15,309 nt of DNA from an uncultured Eubacteriales bacterium (GCA_905205975.1 CAJLFQ010000055.1:1-15309); one strand, 5' to 3'. Positions 5,653 to 13,360 are shown, counted from the stretch's first letter. Translations and numbers: made by a program. Notes: generated from the sequence alone by a model not told the origin.

Positions 5653-6621
5653 TCAGCCGCATTTTTTCGCCGAAACGGCGCGCGGCACTTTCTGGAGATC
5701 GTTTTCAAAGCGGATGTCTTCAAAGCCGGAGACGAGGAAGAGCGCGGCAGCGGCGCCGGCCTGCGCATATCCGACTTCAAACGTCAGCACGCCGCCCGTT
5801 TTCAGCAGCGGCGGAATCTGTTCAACGCCGGCACGGTAGAAATCCAGCCCGTCTTCCCCGCCGTAAAGCGCGGAAACCGGCTCAAACGCCAGCACTTCGC
5901 GGTCGAGCTCGGCCAGCTCCTCCCGGTCGATGTACGGCGGATTGCAAATGCAGCCGTCGAACCCGTCAAACGCGCCGAATCCGTCCATCGCCCCGAAGGC
6001 AGCGGTCGGATCGAGCGTTTGCAGCGCAAAGAGGTCGGCCTCGCAGACCCGGATACAGTCTTCCAGCCCGAACCGGCGGACGTTTTCTTCGGCGAGCGAC
6101 AGCGCATCGGCGGATTTGTCGGCCAGCAGCATCCGCACGCGGCACCCGCGTTCCCGCAGGCGGCGGACGGCTTCAATGCCGAGGCACCCGCTCCCCGTAC
6201 AGAGGTCGAACAGCGTCAGCGACGGCGCGTCCTGCGGCAGGTGCATCAGAAAGAGATCGAGCGTCGCTTCGCTGTCGTCACGCGGGATCAGCGCCCGGCG
6301 GTCGGTGCGGAACGTATCGCCGCAAAAATCCCATTCACCCAGGCAGTAGGCGAGCGGCTCCCCGCTCATCCGGCGGGCAAGCAGCGCGTCCAGCCGCGTC
6401 GAATCGACCGGCGCATCCGGTTGTGTATAAAATGCGCCGCGCGGAATTCCAGCCGCTGCACAGCTCAGCTCTCTGGCTTCGAGCGTGATCCGGGAACCGG
6501 CAGCCGTGTCCCAGCGTTCTTCGGGCAGGCCGGTCTTTGCGGCCAGCGTGCGGCGCGCCCGGCGGTATGCCGCGGAAAGCGTCTCCTGCGGCGCAGCGGT
6601 ATGTCCGGCTGTCTCTACCAT
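5653..6621 (-). CDS. prmC: Peptide chain release factor N5-glutamine methyltransferase
   Basis: PrmC (HemK) methylates the glutamine of the GGQ motif in release factors RF1 and RF2. The 322-residue protein has the N-terminal helical domain ending in RRMSGEPLAYCLGEWDF (residues 84-99), the SAM-binding motif I FDLCTGSGCLGIE (138-150) and the diagnostic catalytic NPPY (227-230). The usual IPRPETE stretch reads IPRDDSE here. A small Gly/Phe/Asp-rich insertion (about 203-222) precedes NPPY. Start ATG 6621 overlaps the upstream DUF1385 stop by seven bases (ATGGTAG), so translation is coupled. In many Clostridia the order is DUF1385, prmC, prfA; prfA is absent here and pcp follows instead. Confidence 0.95.
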   Translation of the reverse strand: MVETAGHTAAPQETLSAAYRRARRTLAAKTGLPEERWDTAAGSRITLEARELSCAAAGIPRGAFYTQPDAPVDSTRLDALLARRMSGEPLAYCLGEWDFCGDTFRTDRRALIPRDDSEATLDLFLMHLPQDAPSLTLFDLCTGSGCLGIEAVRRLRERGCRVRMLLADKSADALSLAEENVRRFGLEDCIRVCEADLFALQTLDPTAAFGAMDGFGAFDGFDGCICNPPYIDREELAELDREVLAFEPVSALYGGEDGLDFYRAGVEQIPPLLKTGGVLTFEVGYAQAGAAAALFLVSGFEDIRFENDLQKVPRAVSAKKCG

Positions 6622-7550
6622 TGATCTGCTCCTTTTTCCGCCGGAATGACGCGTTCGAGCGCGTCGATGGCGACTTTGATCATTTCGTCGTCCGGTTCTT
6701 TTGTCGTCAGCAGCTGAAGCGCCAGACCCGGCGCGCGCAGCGCTTTGGTCAGCCAGTTGTCATACCGGCCGACCAGCCGGTTCGCCTCATAGCTCAGGTT
6801 GACGACGACCGGCAGCAGCGCAAGCCGCAGCAGCAGGCGCAGCCATGCGTGATCGACCCGGACGAACGAGAAGACGAAGATCGAGATGATCATGACGACG
6901 AAGAGAAAACTCGTCCCGCAGCGGGGATGGAGCCGCGTATGACGCCGGACGTTTTCGACCGTTAGTTCTTCTTCGGCTTCATAGCAGTGAATCGTCTTAT
7001 GTTCGGCGCCGTGGTACCCATACGTCCGGCGCATGTCTTTCATCAGCGACGTCAGGAAGAGGAACCCGATGAAAATCACCATCCGCAGCACGCCCTCGGT
7101 CAAACTCCGCAGCCAGCGGAGATGCTCCGGAAACTTCACCAGCCCGGACAGAATCGTCGGCAGCAGGATGAAAAGCCCGACCGGCAGCAGCACGCCCAGC
7201 ACAATGGCGATGTTGGTGAGGATTTTCTCGGCTTTCTCCATGCCGATCTTTTTTTCGACCCATTGGTCAAATTTGGAAGGCTCCGCCTCCGGCACGTCGG
7301 CTTCGTTGGCGGAGAACATGAGCTGTTTGGTGCCGTTTTTGATGGAAGCACCGAAGACAAAAATCCCGCGCAGAAACGGAATTTTTGCCAGCCGCCCATG
7401 GCGTTTGACCGCCGTTTCCTGCACGACATGGCGGCCGTCGCTCTTGCGGACGACGGTTGCCACCCGCTCCGGCCCCTGCATCATAATGCCTTCGATCAAA
7501 GCCTGACCGCCGATGGTTGTCCGGCGCTTCGGCTGTTCTTTGTGTTTCAT
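6615..7550 (-). CDS. DUF1385 (YqhQ-like) integral membrane protein
   Basis: The protein belongs to the DUF1385/YqhQ family of Gram-positive membrane proteins, often annotated as metal-dependent enzymes; the activity is not established to my knowledge. Family marks are GGQALIEGIMMQGP (residues 14-27), the histidine-rich YGYHGAEHKTIHCYE (177-191), and RLHPRCGTSFLF (206-217). The His, Glu and Cys residues there could bind a metal. Hydrophobic spans lie at about 112-136, 153-170, 212-232 and 237-252. I start it at ATG 7550, giving 311 residues, because AAAGGA lies just upstream and the N-terminus then matches the family. The longer frame to 7631 would overlap the PurF-like gene and adds no family-like sequence. 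The PurF-like gene ends 35 bases upstream. Confidence 0.85.
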   Translation of the reverse strand: MKHKEQPKRRTTIGGQALIEGIMMQGPERVATVVRKSDGRHVVQETAVKRHGRLAKIPFLRGIFVFGASIKNGTKQLMFSANEADVPEAEPSKFDQWVEKKIGMEKAEKILTNIAIVLGVLLPVGLFILLPTILSGLVKFPEHLRWLRSLTEGVLRMVIFIGFLFLTSLMKDMRRTYGYHGAEHKTIHCYEAEEELTVENVRRHTRLHPRCGTSFLFVVMIISIFVFSFVRVDHAWLRLLLRLALLPVVVNLSYEANRLVGRYDNWLTKALRAPGLALQLLTTKEPDDEMIKVAIDALERVIPAEKGADQW

Positions 7551-7585
7551 AGACACCGTCCTTTCCGGGCGCCCTGCGTTTCCGC

Positions 7586-8989
7586 CTATTCTCTGCCGTT
7601 CCAGCAGTAGGTGCAGAATTTGCAGGGGCATCCCCCGGCCGAGGCAAGCAGATCGTCCAGCCGGTGATATTTCAATGTGGTAAATTTCAGTTCACGCCGG
7701 ATCTCTTCGACCATGCGCGCATATTCCGGCGTATCCGGGTCGGCATACAGCGGCAGCTTCGCTTCGGCGTTTTCGCCTTCGAGCCGTGCAATGACGCGCC
7801 GCGTGATCAGATCCATCTCCGACGAAGAGCGGGAGAAGTTCAGATATTTGCAGCCGTAGAGCAGCGGCGGGCAGGCAAGCCGGATATGCACTTCTTTTGC
7901 GCCGCTGTGGTAGAGAAAGTCCGTCGTTTCGCGGAGCTGCGTCCCGCGGACGAGCGAATCGTCGATCAGGATCAGCCGCTTTCCGCGGATGAGCGCATCG
8001 ACCGGGATGAGCTTCATCCGGGCGATCAGGTTCCGCTGGCTCTGCTTCTGCGGCATGAACGACCGCGGCCACGTCGGCGTATACTTGATAAACGGCCGCG
8101 AGAACGGGATGCTGGAGCGGTTGGCGTATCCGACGGCGTGCGCCGTCCCCGAATCGGGCACCCCGGCGACGCTGTCGGCGTCGATTCCGTCGCGCTGCGC
8201 CAGCATATCGCCGCACGCATACCGCATTTGTTCGACGTTGACGCCCTCATAAGAAGACGACGGATAACCGTAATACACCCACAAAAACGTGCAGATTTTC
8301 ATCGGACCCGACGGCGGCACCAGCACTTCCGCCGACTCCGGCGTCAGGAAGTCGATTTCGCCGGGGCCCAGCTCGCGCAGGCTCTCATAGCCGAGGTTCA
8401 GATAGGCGAACGATTCAAACGACGCGCAGAAAGCGCCGTCTTTCTTTCCGATGACCACCGGCGTCCGCCCCAGCCGATCCCGCGCGGCGTAGATCCCCTT
8501 CGCCGTCAGAATCAGGATGGACATCGACCCGTCGATCATGCGCTGTGCATATTGGATGCCCTCCGGGATGGAATCCCGCCGGTTGATCAGCGAGGCGACC
8601 AGCTCCGTCGGGTTGACGTCGCCGCCGCTCATCTCCAGGAAGTGCGTGGCGCCGTCGTCAAACGCGCGTTTCACCAGCGCGTCGACGTTGTTGATGCGCC
8701 CGACCGTGGTGATGGCGAAATTACCGAGGTGCGACCGGACGAGCAGCGGCTGCGGCTCGTTGTCGGAGATGCAGCCAATGCCGAGATTGCCCGCCATCTC
8801 CTCGATATCGCGTTCAAACTTCGTGCGGAACGGCGCGTTCTCAATGTTGTGGATCGCGCGCTGGAAGCCGGATTCGCCGAAGACGGCCATGCCGCCGCGG
8901 CGCGTGCCGAGGTGCGAATGATAATCCGTCCCGAAAAAAAGATCAAATACACAGTCGCTTTTGGATGCGACGCCGAAAAAACCGCCCAC
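7586..8989 (-). CDS. PurF-like phosphoribosyltransferase with degenerate glutaminase domain
   Basis: The 467-residue protein matches amidophosphoribosyltransferase along its length. In the C-terminal half it has the phosphoribosyltransferase signature LILIDDSLVRGT (339-350) and the VPDSGTAHAVGYA block (277-289). The N-terminal Ntn-hydrolase domain is not canonical. PurF normally starts or matures to an N-terminal Cys nucleophile (CGIFGV), whereas this reads MGGFFGV. The GHVRYST and HNG segments that bind glutamine are replaced by IGCISDNEP and TTVGRI. The flexible loop KNRYVGRTF also differs (KYTPTWPRSF). A Cys cluster C454-x-C456-x2-C459-x2-C462 near the C-terminus could bind metal or an Fe-S cluster. 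The start is GTG 8989 with AGAAGGAG eight bases upstream, and no in-frame Cys occurs just before it. It probably cannot use glutamine; ammonia use or a regulatory role is inferred. I withhold the symbol purF. Confidence 0.8.
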   Translation of the reverse strand: MGGFFGVASKSDCVFDLFFGTDYHSHLGTRRGGMAVFGESGFQRAIHNIENAPFRTKFERDIEEMAGNLGIGCISDNEPQPLLVRSHLGNFAITTVGRINNVDALVKRAFDDGATHFLEMSGGDVNPTELVASLINRRDSIPEGIQYAQRMIDGSMSILILTAKGIYAARDRLGRTPVVIGKKDGAFCASFESFAYLNLGYESLRELGPGEIDFLTPESAEVLVPPSGPMKICTFLWVYYGYPSSSYEGVNVEQMRYACGDMLAQRDGIDADSVAGVPDSGTAHAVGYANRSSIPFSRPFIKYTPTWPRSFMPQKQSQRNLIARMKLIPVDALIRGKRLILIDDSLVRGTQLRETTDFLYHSGAKEVHIRLACPPLLYGCKYLNFSRSSSEMDLITRRVIARLEGENAEAKLPLYADPDTPEYARMVEEIRRELKFTTLKYHRLDDLLASAGGCPCKFCTYCWNGRE

Positions 8990-9058
8990 GGATTCAACTC
9001 CTTCTGATATGCCGGATTGGGTGTGAGATTGTCATGCGGCGTCCGGATGGATGCCCGC

Positions 9059-10474
9059 TCAGCGCCTGTCCAGCGGCAGCAGGATGGTGACGACCGTCCC
9101 ATCGCCCTCTTCGCTTTCAATGCGCAGTTCGCCGCCGTGCATTTGGACGATTTCGTCGCTGACGGCCAGACCGATGCCGCTGCCCGGTTTGTTGGCGTTG
9201 CCTTTATAGAATTTCTGCTTGACGCGCGGCAGATCGGCTGCCGGGATGCCCGGCCCGTGGTCTGCAATGACGACGGCGGCCCACTCGCTGCGGCGTTCGA
9301 TTTTGATGTCGATCGTCTCATTGGGCGGCGAATATTTGCGCGCGTTGTCGATGATGTTGACGAACACCTGCCGCAGGCGCGACCGGTCGCCCTGGATCAG
9401 CACTTCGCTGCCGCAGCAGTCGGTATAAACGACGTGCAGTTTATCCTGCTGGAGCCGCTGCTCAAACATCAGAATGGTATCTTCCAGCTCCGCTTTGACG
9501 TCCATCGTCGTTTTGTTGATGACCAGGCGGCCGGATTCAATGCGCGAGAAGTCGAGCAGCTCTTCGACCATTTCGCGCAGGTGATTCGATTCGCGCAGGA
9601 TGACGGACAGCCCGCGCTGTTCGATCTTGTCAAGCCCTTCGGAATGTAGCAGCGTCTCCGCCCAGCCGTTGATGGCCGTCAGCGGCGTGCGCAGTTCATG
9701 CGAAACCGACGAGATGAAGTCGTTTTTAATCATGATGCTCCGCTGCGTTTCGCTCGACATGAAGTTGATGGAGTCGGCCAGCTCGCCGATCTCGTCGTTG
9801 AACTTTTTCTCAATCGTGATGCCGTATTCTCCGGCGGCGATGCGCTTGGTCGTGTCGTTGATTTCGCGGATCGGGTTGACGATGGAGCGCAGGAAATAGG
9901 TGTTGGAGAGCAGCACAAACAGGAAGATGATGCAAACGGCGCCGACGGCAAACAGCGACAGCTCCGTGACGCTGCGGTCCACGTTGGAGAGGCCGGTCAC
10001 ATAGCGGATCGCGCCGATCAGCTCCCCGCTCGACAGATAGACCGGCGACGAAACCGACATGACGCGTTCGCCGGTCAGGCTGTCCCGCCCGGAAAACGAC
10101 CGCGTTTTCTGCTGGGCGATCGCCTCGGCGACGTCCGGCGTGCCCGGGCGGAAGCCGGTCAGGATCGACGACGAAGACGAACAGATGACGTATCCGTTGA
10201 CGCCGACGACCTCAAACTCCATCTTGTCTTTGTCGACGAATTCCTCGGTATAGCGGTGGGCGCCGTCAAAAAACTCGTTTTCCGATTTGTTGATATAGGT
10301 CTGAAAGAGCGCCGCGCTGGCGTCTGCCCGCGTTTCGAGCTGGCTGGCCAGGTTGCTGTTTAAGAAATACGATACCGTCACCGAAAAGACAAGGACGGCG
10401 ACGACCAGCAGCAGACAGATCGGAATCAGGTTGTTCGTGACCCAGCGGCGCTTGATGCCCTGCATACGCTTCAT
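9059..10474 (-). CDS. Sensor histidine kinase with extracytoplasmic domain
   Basis: The 471-residue kinase has a membrane span at 15-38, an extracytoplasmic domain of about 130 residues (40-170) that may have a PAS/Cache-like fold, a second span at 171-194, a HAMP linker (about 195-247), a HisKA domain with the phospho-acceptor His259 in SHELRTPL, and a HATPase domain. The HATPase shows the N box NIIDNARKYS (373-382), G1 DHGPGI (405-410), the F box KFYKG and G2 GSGIGL (431-436). It should autophosphorylate and pass phosphate to the response regulator encoded 55 bases upstream. Start ATG 10474 follows AAAGGAGGAG. The ligand is unknown; the FG-GAP lipoprotein encoded first in the cluster is a natural candidate partner on the same side of the membrane. 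Confidence 0.92.
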   Translation of the reverse strand: MKRMQGIKRRWVTNNLIPICLLLVVAVLVFSVTVSYFLNSNLASQLETRADASAALFQTYINKSENEFFDGAHRYTEEFVDKDKMEFEVVGVNGYVICSSSSSILTGFRPGTPDVAEAIAQQKTRSFSGRDSLTGERVMSVSSPVYLSSGELIGAIRYVTGLSNVDRSVTELSLFAVGAVCIIFLFVLLSNTYFLRSIVNPIREINDTTKRIAAGEYGITIEKKFNDEIGELADSINFMSSETQRSIMIKNDFISSVSHELRTPLTAINGWAETLLHSEGLDKIEQRGLSVILRESNHLREMVEELLDFSRIESGRLVINKTTMDVKAELEDTILMFEQRLQQDKLHVVYTDCCGSEVLIQGDRSRLRQVFVNIIDNARKYSPPNETIDIKIERRSEWAAVVIADHGPGIPAADLPRVKQKFYKGNANKPGSGIGLAVSDEIVQMHGGELRIESEEGDGTVVTILLPLDRR

Positions 10475-10529
10475 ACCGTCTCCTCCTTTCGCTTTCCGGT
10501 CTTTGGATGATTTTGCTTTTCAGGGGCTG

Positions 10530-11228
10530 TCAGTCCACCCATTTATAGCCATAGCCGCGCACCGAGAGCAGGCGGGCCGGGTTGGCCGGATCGTCTTCGA
10601 TTTTGAGGCGGAGACGCCGGATGTTGACGTCGACGATTTTCGGTTCGCCGAGATAATCGCTCCCCCAGACGGCGTTCAGGATTTCCTCCCGCGAGAGCGC
10701 CTTGTTGCGGTTTTCAAAGAAATACTTGATGATGACGAATTCAATCTGCGTCAGCTCGATGAGCTTGCCGCGCTTCGTCAGCGTCCGGCTCCTGAGGTCC
10801 AGCCGGAAATCGCCGGAGACGATCGTTTCCACCATGGGCGTAATGGCGACGTCCGGCGCGGACATCACGCGGCGCGCCAGCGCGTCGACGCGCAGCACGA
10901 GCTCCGTCGGTGAAAACGGCTTCGGCACATAGTCGTCTGCGCCGATCATCAGACCGGTGACCTTGTCCATCTCCTGCGAACGCGCCGAGAGCATGATGAT
11001 GCCCATCGAACGGCCCATCTCGCGGATCTTGCGGCAGACTTCAAACCCGTCGATACCCGGCAGCATGACGTCCAGCAGGGCGACGGTGATATCGTCATTT
11101 TCGGCGACCAGCTCCAGCGCTTTTTCACCGGTATCCGCCGTCAGAACGTCGTATCCGGCACGAAGCATGTTGATTTCGATAAATTCGCTGATGGCGGGTT
11201 CATCTTCCAGAATCAAAACGCGTTTCAT
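10530..11228 (-). CDS. OmpR/PhoB-family response regulator
   Basis: The 232-residue protein has an N-terminal receiver domain and a C-terminal winged helix. The receiver carries the acidic pair Glu8/Asp9, phospho-acceptor Asp53 in LLDVMLPGIDG, Ser81 in the usual Thr/Ser switch position, and Lys103 in VPKPFSP. The DNA-binding domain covers about 137-231, with LTQIEFVIIKYFFENRNKAL, the recognition helix region VDVNIRRLRLKI and the closing RGYGYKWVD. It is encoded between the lipoprotein and the kinase, in one direction and with short gaps. Start ATG 11228 follows GTGGAGGTT. It probably acts as a transcription activator or repressor for genes tied to the signal read by the kinase; targets cannot be named from this window. 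Confidence 0.93.
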   Translation of the reverse strand: MKRVLILEDEPAISEFIEINMLRAGYDVLTADTGEKALELVAENDDITVALLDVMLPGIDGFEVCRKIREMGRSMGIIMLSARSQEMDKVTGLMIGADDYVPKPFSPTELVLRVDALARRVMSAPDVAITPMVETIVSGDFRLDLRSRTLTKRGKLIELTQIEFVIIKYFFENRNKALSREEILNAVWGSDYLGEPKIVDVNIRRLRLKIEDDPANPARLLSVRGYGYKWVD

Positions 11229-11288
11229 ACAACCTCCACGATTTCGCCGTCCTGCATGGCACAGCGGATTTTTGTTGGTTTGCAGGGG

Positions 11289-12644
11289 TCATTTTTCGTT
11301 GATGCGCGACGCCCGGGCATATCCGCCCGCAGCCGTCAGAAAAACAAGCCGTTCCCTCGCCTCGTCCACGCCGGAGAGATAGAGATCGGCAGGCACGTTC
11401 CCCGACGGCTTCTTCGGCAGCCGGATGGCATATACGCTGCCGTTGTATGTGACGGTCGCGGCGATGCCTTCCAGCTTCGCTTCCTGCATCGCTTCTTCCG
11501 AAGGGAAAAGATACAGCGTCAGCAGCTCATACACCATGCCGCCGGCCGTATAGGAAAAGACCACGGCGTTGTATGTGGCGGTGCTGAGTTCACGGATGCC
11601 GGCCGTGTCGCGCCATGACGCCGGCAGCAGGAAATACCAGGCGCCGCTGGAATGATGAAAGGTATCGCTCTTCGCGGCGACGCTGCCGTCCGGCTGATAG
11701 CCGTACCACCGGATATACTGGCCGCCGGTGACGCCGGAAACGGACGGAATCGCAATCGGAAACTCGAGGTATCCGTCAAAATCGGCGTCGGAAAACGCAT
11801 ACGGAACGGTGCGCTGCGTCTCAAAACTCTGGTGGAACACCTCGGCATACGAGAGGTTTTTCAGCTCGCCGCCCGGCTCGCAGACGAACACATCGGAGAG
11901 ATATTTGACTGCGCCGGTCGCATCGGTAAACGTGGCGTCTGCAACGGCGGCCGGCATGGTTTCGTTCAGGAAGCCCGTCCGGATGTTGGAAAGGATGCGC
12001 GTCCCCTCGCTGAGCGGCGCTTTGCCGCGGCTGACCATCGTCTGGTTCTCGCAGGAGAAGAGCTCGGCGCTGGTTTCGTCGCCGTTGACGAGCAGAATGT
12101 CGCACGCGCCGTCGCCGTCGAGGTCAAAGACGGCCAGATCGGTATAGGTCGCCTGCAACAGCTCCAGCGCGCTGCCGTTCCGGATGGCGTAGACATACAG
12201 CGCGTATACCGCCGCCGTGTCCAGCCGGACGCTGACGAGCATTTCCACGCTGCCGTCGCCGTCAAGATCGGCGTAATCGATGCGGTGGAACTGATCGCCC
12301 GGCAGGTCAAAGGTGCAGAGGGACGTATAGCTGGCGGCGCCGGTTTTCGTATAGAGCGCCGTTCTCAGCCGGAATTCCTTTTGATTGCGGAAGAAGGCGA
12401 CCGCTTCCGGGATGCCGTCGCCATAGAAATCGACGAACTGCATGGTCAGCCGGTTGTCGCCGGAGACCGGGTTGGTTGTCGCCCATGCGGCAGACGCCGT
12501 TTCGGCGTTGACAAGCTTCAATAGCTGCCGGTGCTCCGGTGAAATTTCCGGAAGCGTCAGCAGGTCGGAGCTGTTGAGCATCATGCAGCCAGACAGGCTC
12601 AGCGTGATGCAGAACAGAAGCAGCAGAGAAATCCAGCGGCGCAT
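11289..12644 (-). CDS. Lipoprotein with FG-GAP-like DxDGDG repeats
   Basis: The 451-residue protein opens with a lipoprotein signal peptide: MRRW, a hydrophobic core and the lipobox LSGC, with Cys20 as the lipidation site. It should be exported and anchored to the outer face of the membrane. Calcium-loop-like Asp-rich motifs recur at residues 72-78 (DFYGDGI), 126-131 (DLDGDG), 174-179 (DLDGDG) and 286-291 (DADFDG). This is the pattern of FG-GAP/VCBS beta-propeller blades. The C-terminal third (about 300-451) has no repeat I can identify. Start ATG 12644 follows AAAGGAG. It is the first gene of a cluster with a response regulator and kinase, 60 bases ahead of the former. I infer a role as an accessory sensor or a ligand-binding partner of the kinase; an enzyme or adhesin is possible. 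Confidence 0.75.
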   Translation of the reverse strand: MRRWISLLLLFCITLSLSGCMMLNSSDLLTLPEISPEHRQLLKLVNAETASAAWATTNPVSGDNRLTMQFVDFYGDGIPEAVAFFRNQKEFRLRTALYTKTGAASYTSLCTFDLPGDQFHRIDYADLDGDGSVEMLVSVRLDTAAVYALYVYAIRNGSALELLQATYTDLAVFDLDGDGACDILLVNGDETSAELFSCENQTMVSRGKAPLSEGTRILSNIRTGFLNETMPAAVADATFTDATGAVKYLSDVFVCEPGGELKNLSYAEVFHQSFETQRTVPYAFSDADFDGYLEFPIAIPSVSGVTGGQYIRWYGYQPDGSVAAKSDTFHHSSGAWYFLLPASWRDTAGIRELSTATYNAVVFSYTAGGMVYELLTLYLFPSEEAMQEAKLEGIAATVTYNGSVYAIRLPKKPSGNVPADLYLSGVDEARERLVFLTAAGGYARASRINEK

Positions 12645-12715
12645 GGCAATCGGCTCCTTTCGTTGCAGAAATGGGGTGCTGGGTGATCAGCGGATGGTTC
12701 GTTCACCGGCGGTCG

Positions 12716-12859
12716 GTCGGCGCGGTCGACGTGGTCGGCGTGGTCGGCGCGGTCGGCGCGGTTGACGCGGTTGACGTGGTCGGCGTGGCCGGCGTGGTCG
12801 GCGCGGTTGACGTGGTTGACGCGATTGACGCGGTCGGCACGGTTGACGTGGTTGACGTG
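12716..12859. repeat. Minisatellite: 16 tandem 9-nt units
   Basis: Sixteen contiguous units fit the consensus GTYGRCGYG. Most are of two types: GTCGGCGYG and GTTGACGYG. Bases 3 and 5 vary together (C with G, T with A) in all but one unit (GTCGACGTG at 12725-12733). One unit is GCCGGCGTG, one begins with A and one ends GCACG. Array length is 144 bases. All reading frames through it are open, so open frames here are not evidence of coding. The array lies between a strong promoter and the lipoprotein start. Confidence 0.9.
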
Positions 12860-12913
12860 GTCGTTCGTCGATCGTCGGCAGCAAGTCCTGTACAACCGGC
12901 TGCTTGCGCCGCG

Positions 12914-12928
12914 GGTCTGAACCAGACC
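12914..12928. other. Perfect small hairpin in the operon leader
   Basis: GGTCTG (12914-12919) and CAGACC (12923-12928) pair perfectly around AAC. There is no T-run on either strand, so it is not an intrinsic terminator. It could be a stabilising RNA stem or a protein site. Confidence 0.4.
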
Positions 12929-13042
12929 GCATCCATTCCACCGGAATCACCAGCGTTCCAAAGCATCTGTCCCCGGCACAACATAAAAATCCATTCAGAT
13001 TGTCCGCGAAACCAAATGCTTCCCCAGCATAGGAATACATCT

Positions 13043-13071
13043 ATTATACTACGCCCGCAAACCATTTTCAA
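13043..13071 (-). promoter_or_regulatory. Strong promoter of the lipoprotein/two-component cluster
   Basis: The minus strand has TTGAAA (13071-13066) and a perfect TATAAT (13048-13043) separated by 17 bases. No other promoter of this quality was found between here and ATG 12644. A start near 13036 is expected. The distance to the first gene is unusually long. Confidence 0.75.
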
Positions 13072-13101
13072 GAGGGGAAATATGTACGCATGCAGCTCAG
13101 C

Positions 13102-13261
13102 CGCCCGGTCTCTCACGCGGTGCATCCCCATACTTCGACTTCGCCCGGTCTCTCACGCGGTGTGTCCCTATACTTCGACTTCGCCTGGTCTTTCACGCGG
13201 AGTATCCCCATACTTCCGCGCCGCCCGGTCTTTTCCTCGGCGACTCTCCATACTTCGACCT
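13102..13261. repeat. Four tandem copies of a 40-nt repeat unit
   Basis: Units at 13102-13141, 13142-13181, 13182-13221 and 13222-13261 each carry CGCCCGGTCT-type starts (one has CGCCTGG), a variable middle and CCATACTTCGAC-type ends. The first two differ at few positions; the third and fourth are more diverged. A fifth partial unit begins at 13262 (CATCCGGG). The same unit stands alone at 2521-2560. There are no spacers, so this is not a CRISPR array. Confidence 0.85.
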
Positions 13262-13324
13262 CATCCGGGTTCGCTCCGCTCACCCACCAGCGGGCTTTCC
13301 GAAGGAATGCCTGCGTCCCCTCCT

Positions 13325-13352
13325 CAGGGGAAGGCCTGTTGGCCATCCCCTG
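13325..13352. repeat. Palindrome in the repeat island
   Basis: CAGGGGA-a-GGCC and GGCC-a-TCCCCTG form a 28-base foldback with a TGTT loop and one internal A-A mismatch. Its arms resemble the CCCCT/AGGGG arms of the hairpins at 2585-2612 and 13426-13441, so it is probably part of the same element family. Confidence 0.6.
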
Positions 13353-13360
13353 TGTTCCGA

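Larger units (their letters stand above)
12645..13036 (-). other. Long leader upstream of the lipoprotein operon
   Basis: Transcription from the promoter at 13043-13071 would produce about 390 bases before ATG 12644. The leader contains a perfect hairpin GGTCTG/CAGACC (12914-12928), a small stem ATGCT/AGCAT, the minisatellite (12716-12859) and the ribosome binding site AAAGGAG. I do not recognise a riboswitch or T-box. Frames across it are open mainly because the repeat unit is a multiple of three and lacks stops. Confidence 0.5.

Noticed and set aside
12645..13036. Riboswitch or T-box in the long operon leader
   Set aside because: I looked for conserved T-box and common riboswitch sequence blocks and found none; only small hairpins and the minisatellite are visible.
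12599..13131. Minus-strand frames rich in Thr/Pro/Ser, Arg/Pro or His/Val/Asn/Asp across the minisatellite, and the Val/Asp/Gly frame on plus
   Set aside because: Every frame is open because the unit is 9 bases long and has no stop. None has a good ribosome binding site and their flanks are not protein-like. I treat them as non-coding, though a secreted low-complexity peptide cannot be fully excluded.
13102..13261. Possible CRISPR array
   Set aside because: The 40-base units are directly adjacent with no unique spacers, are diverged from one another, and no cas genes are nearby.
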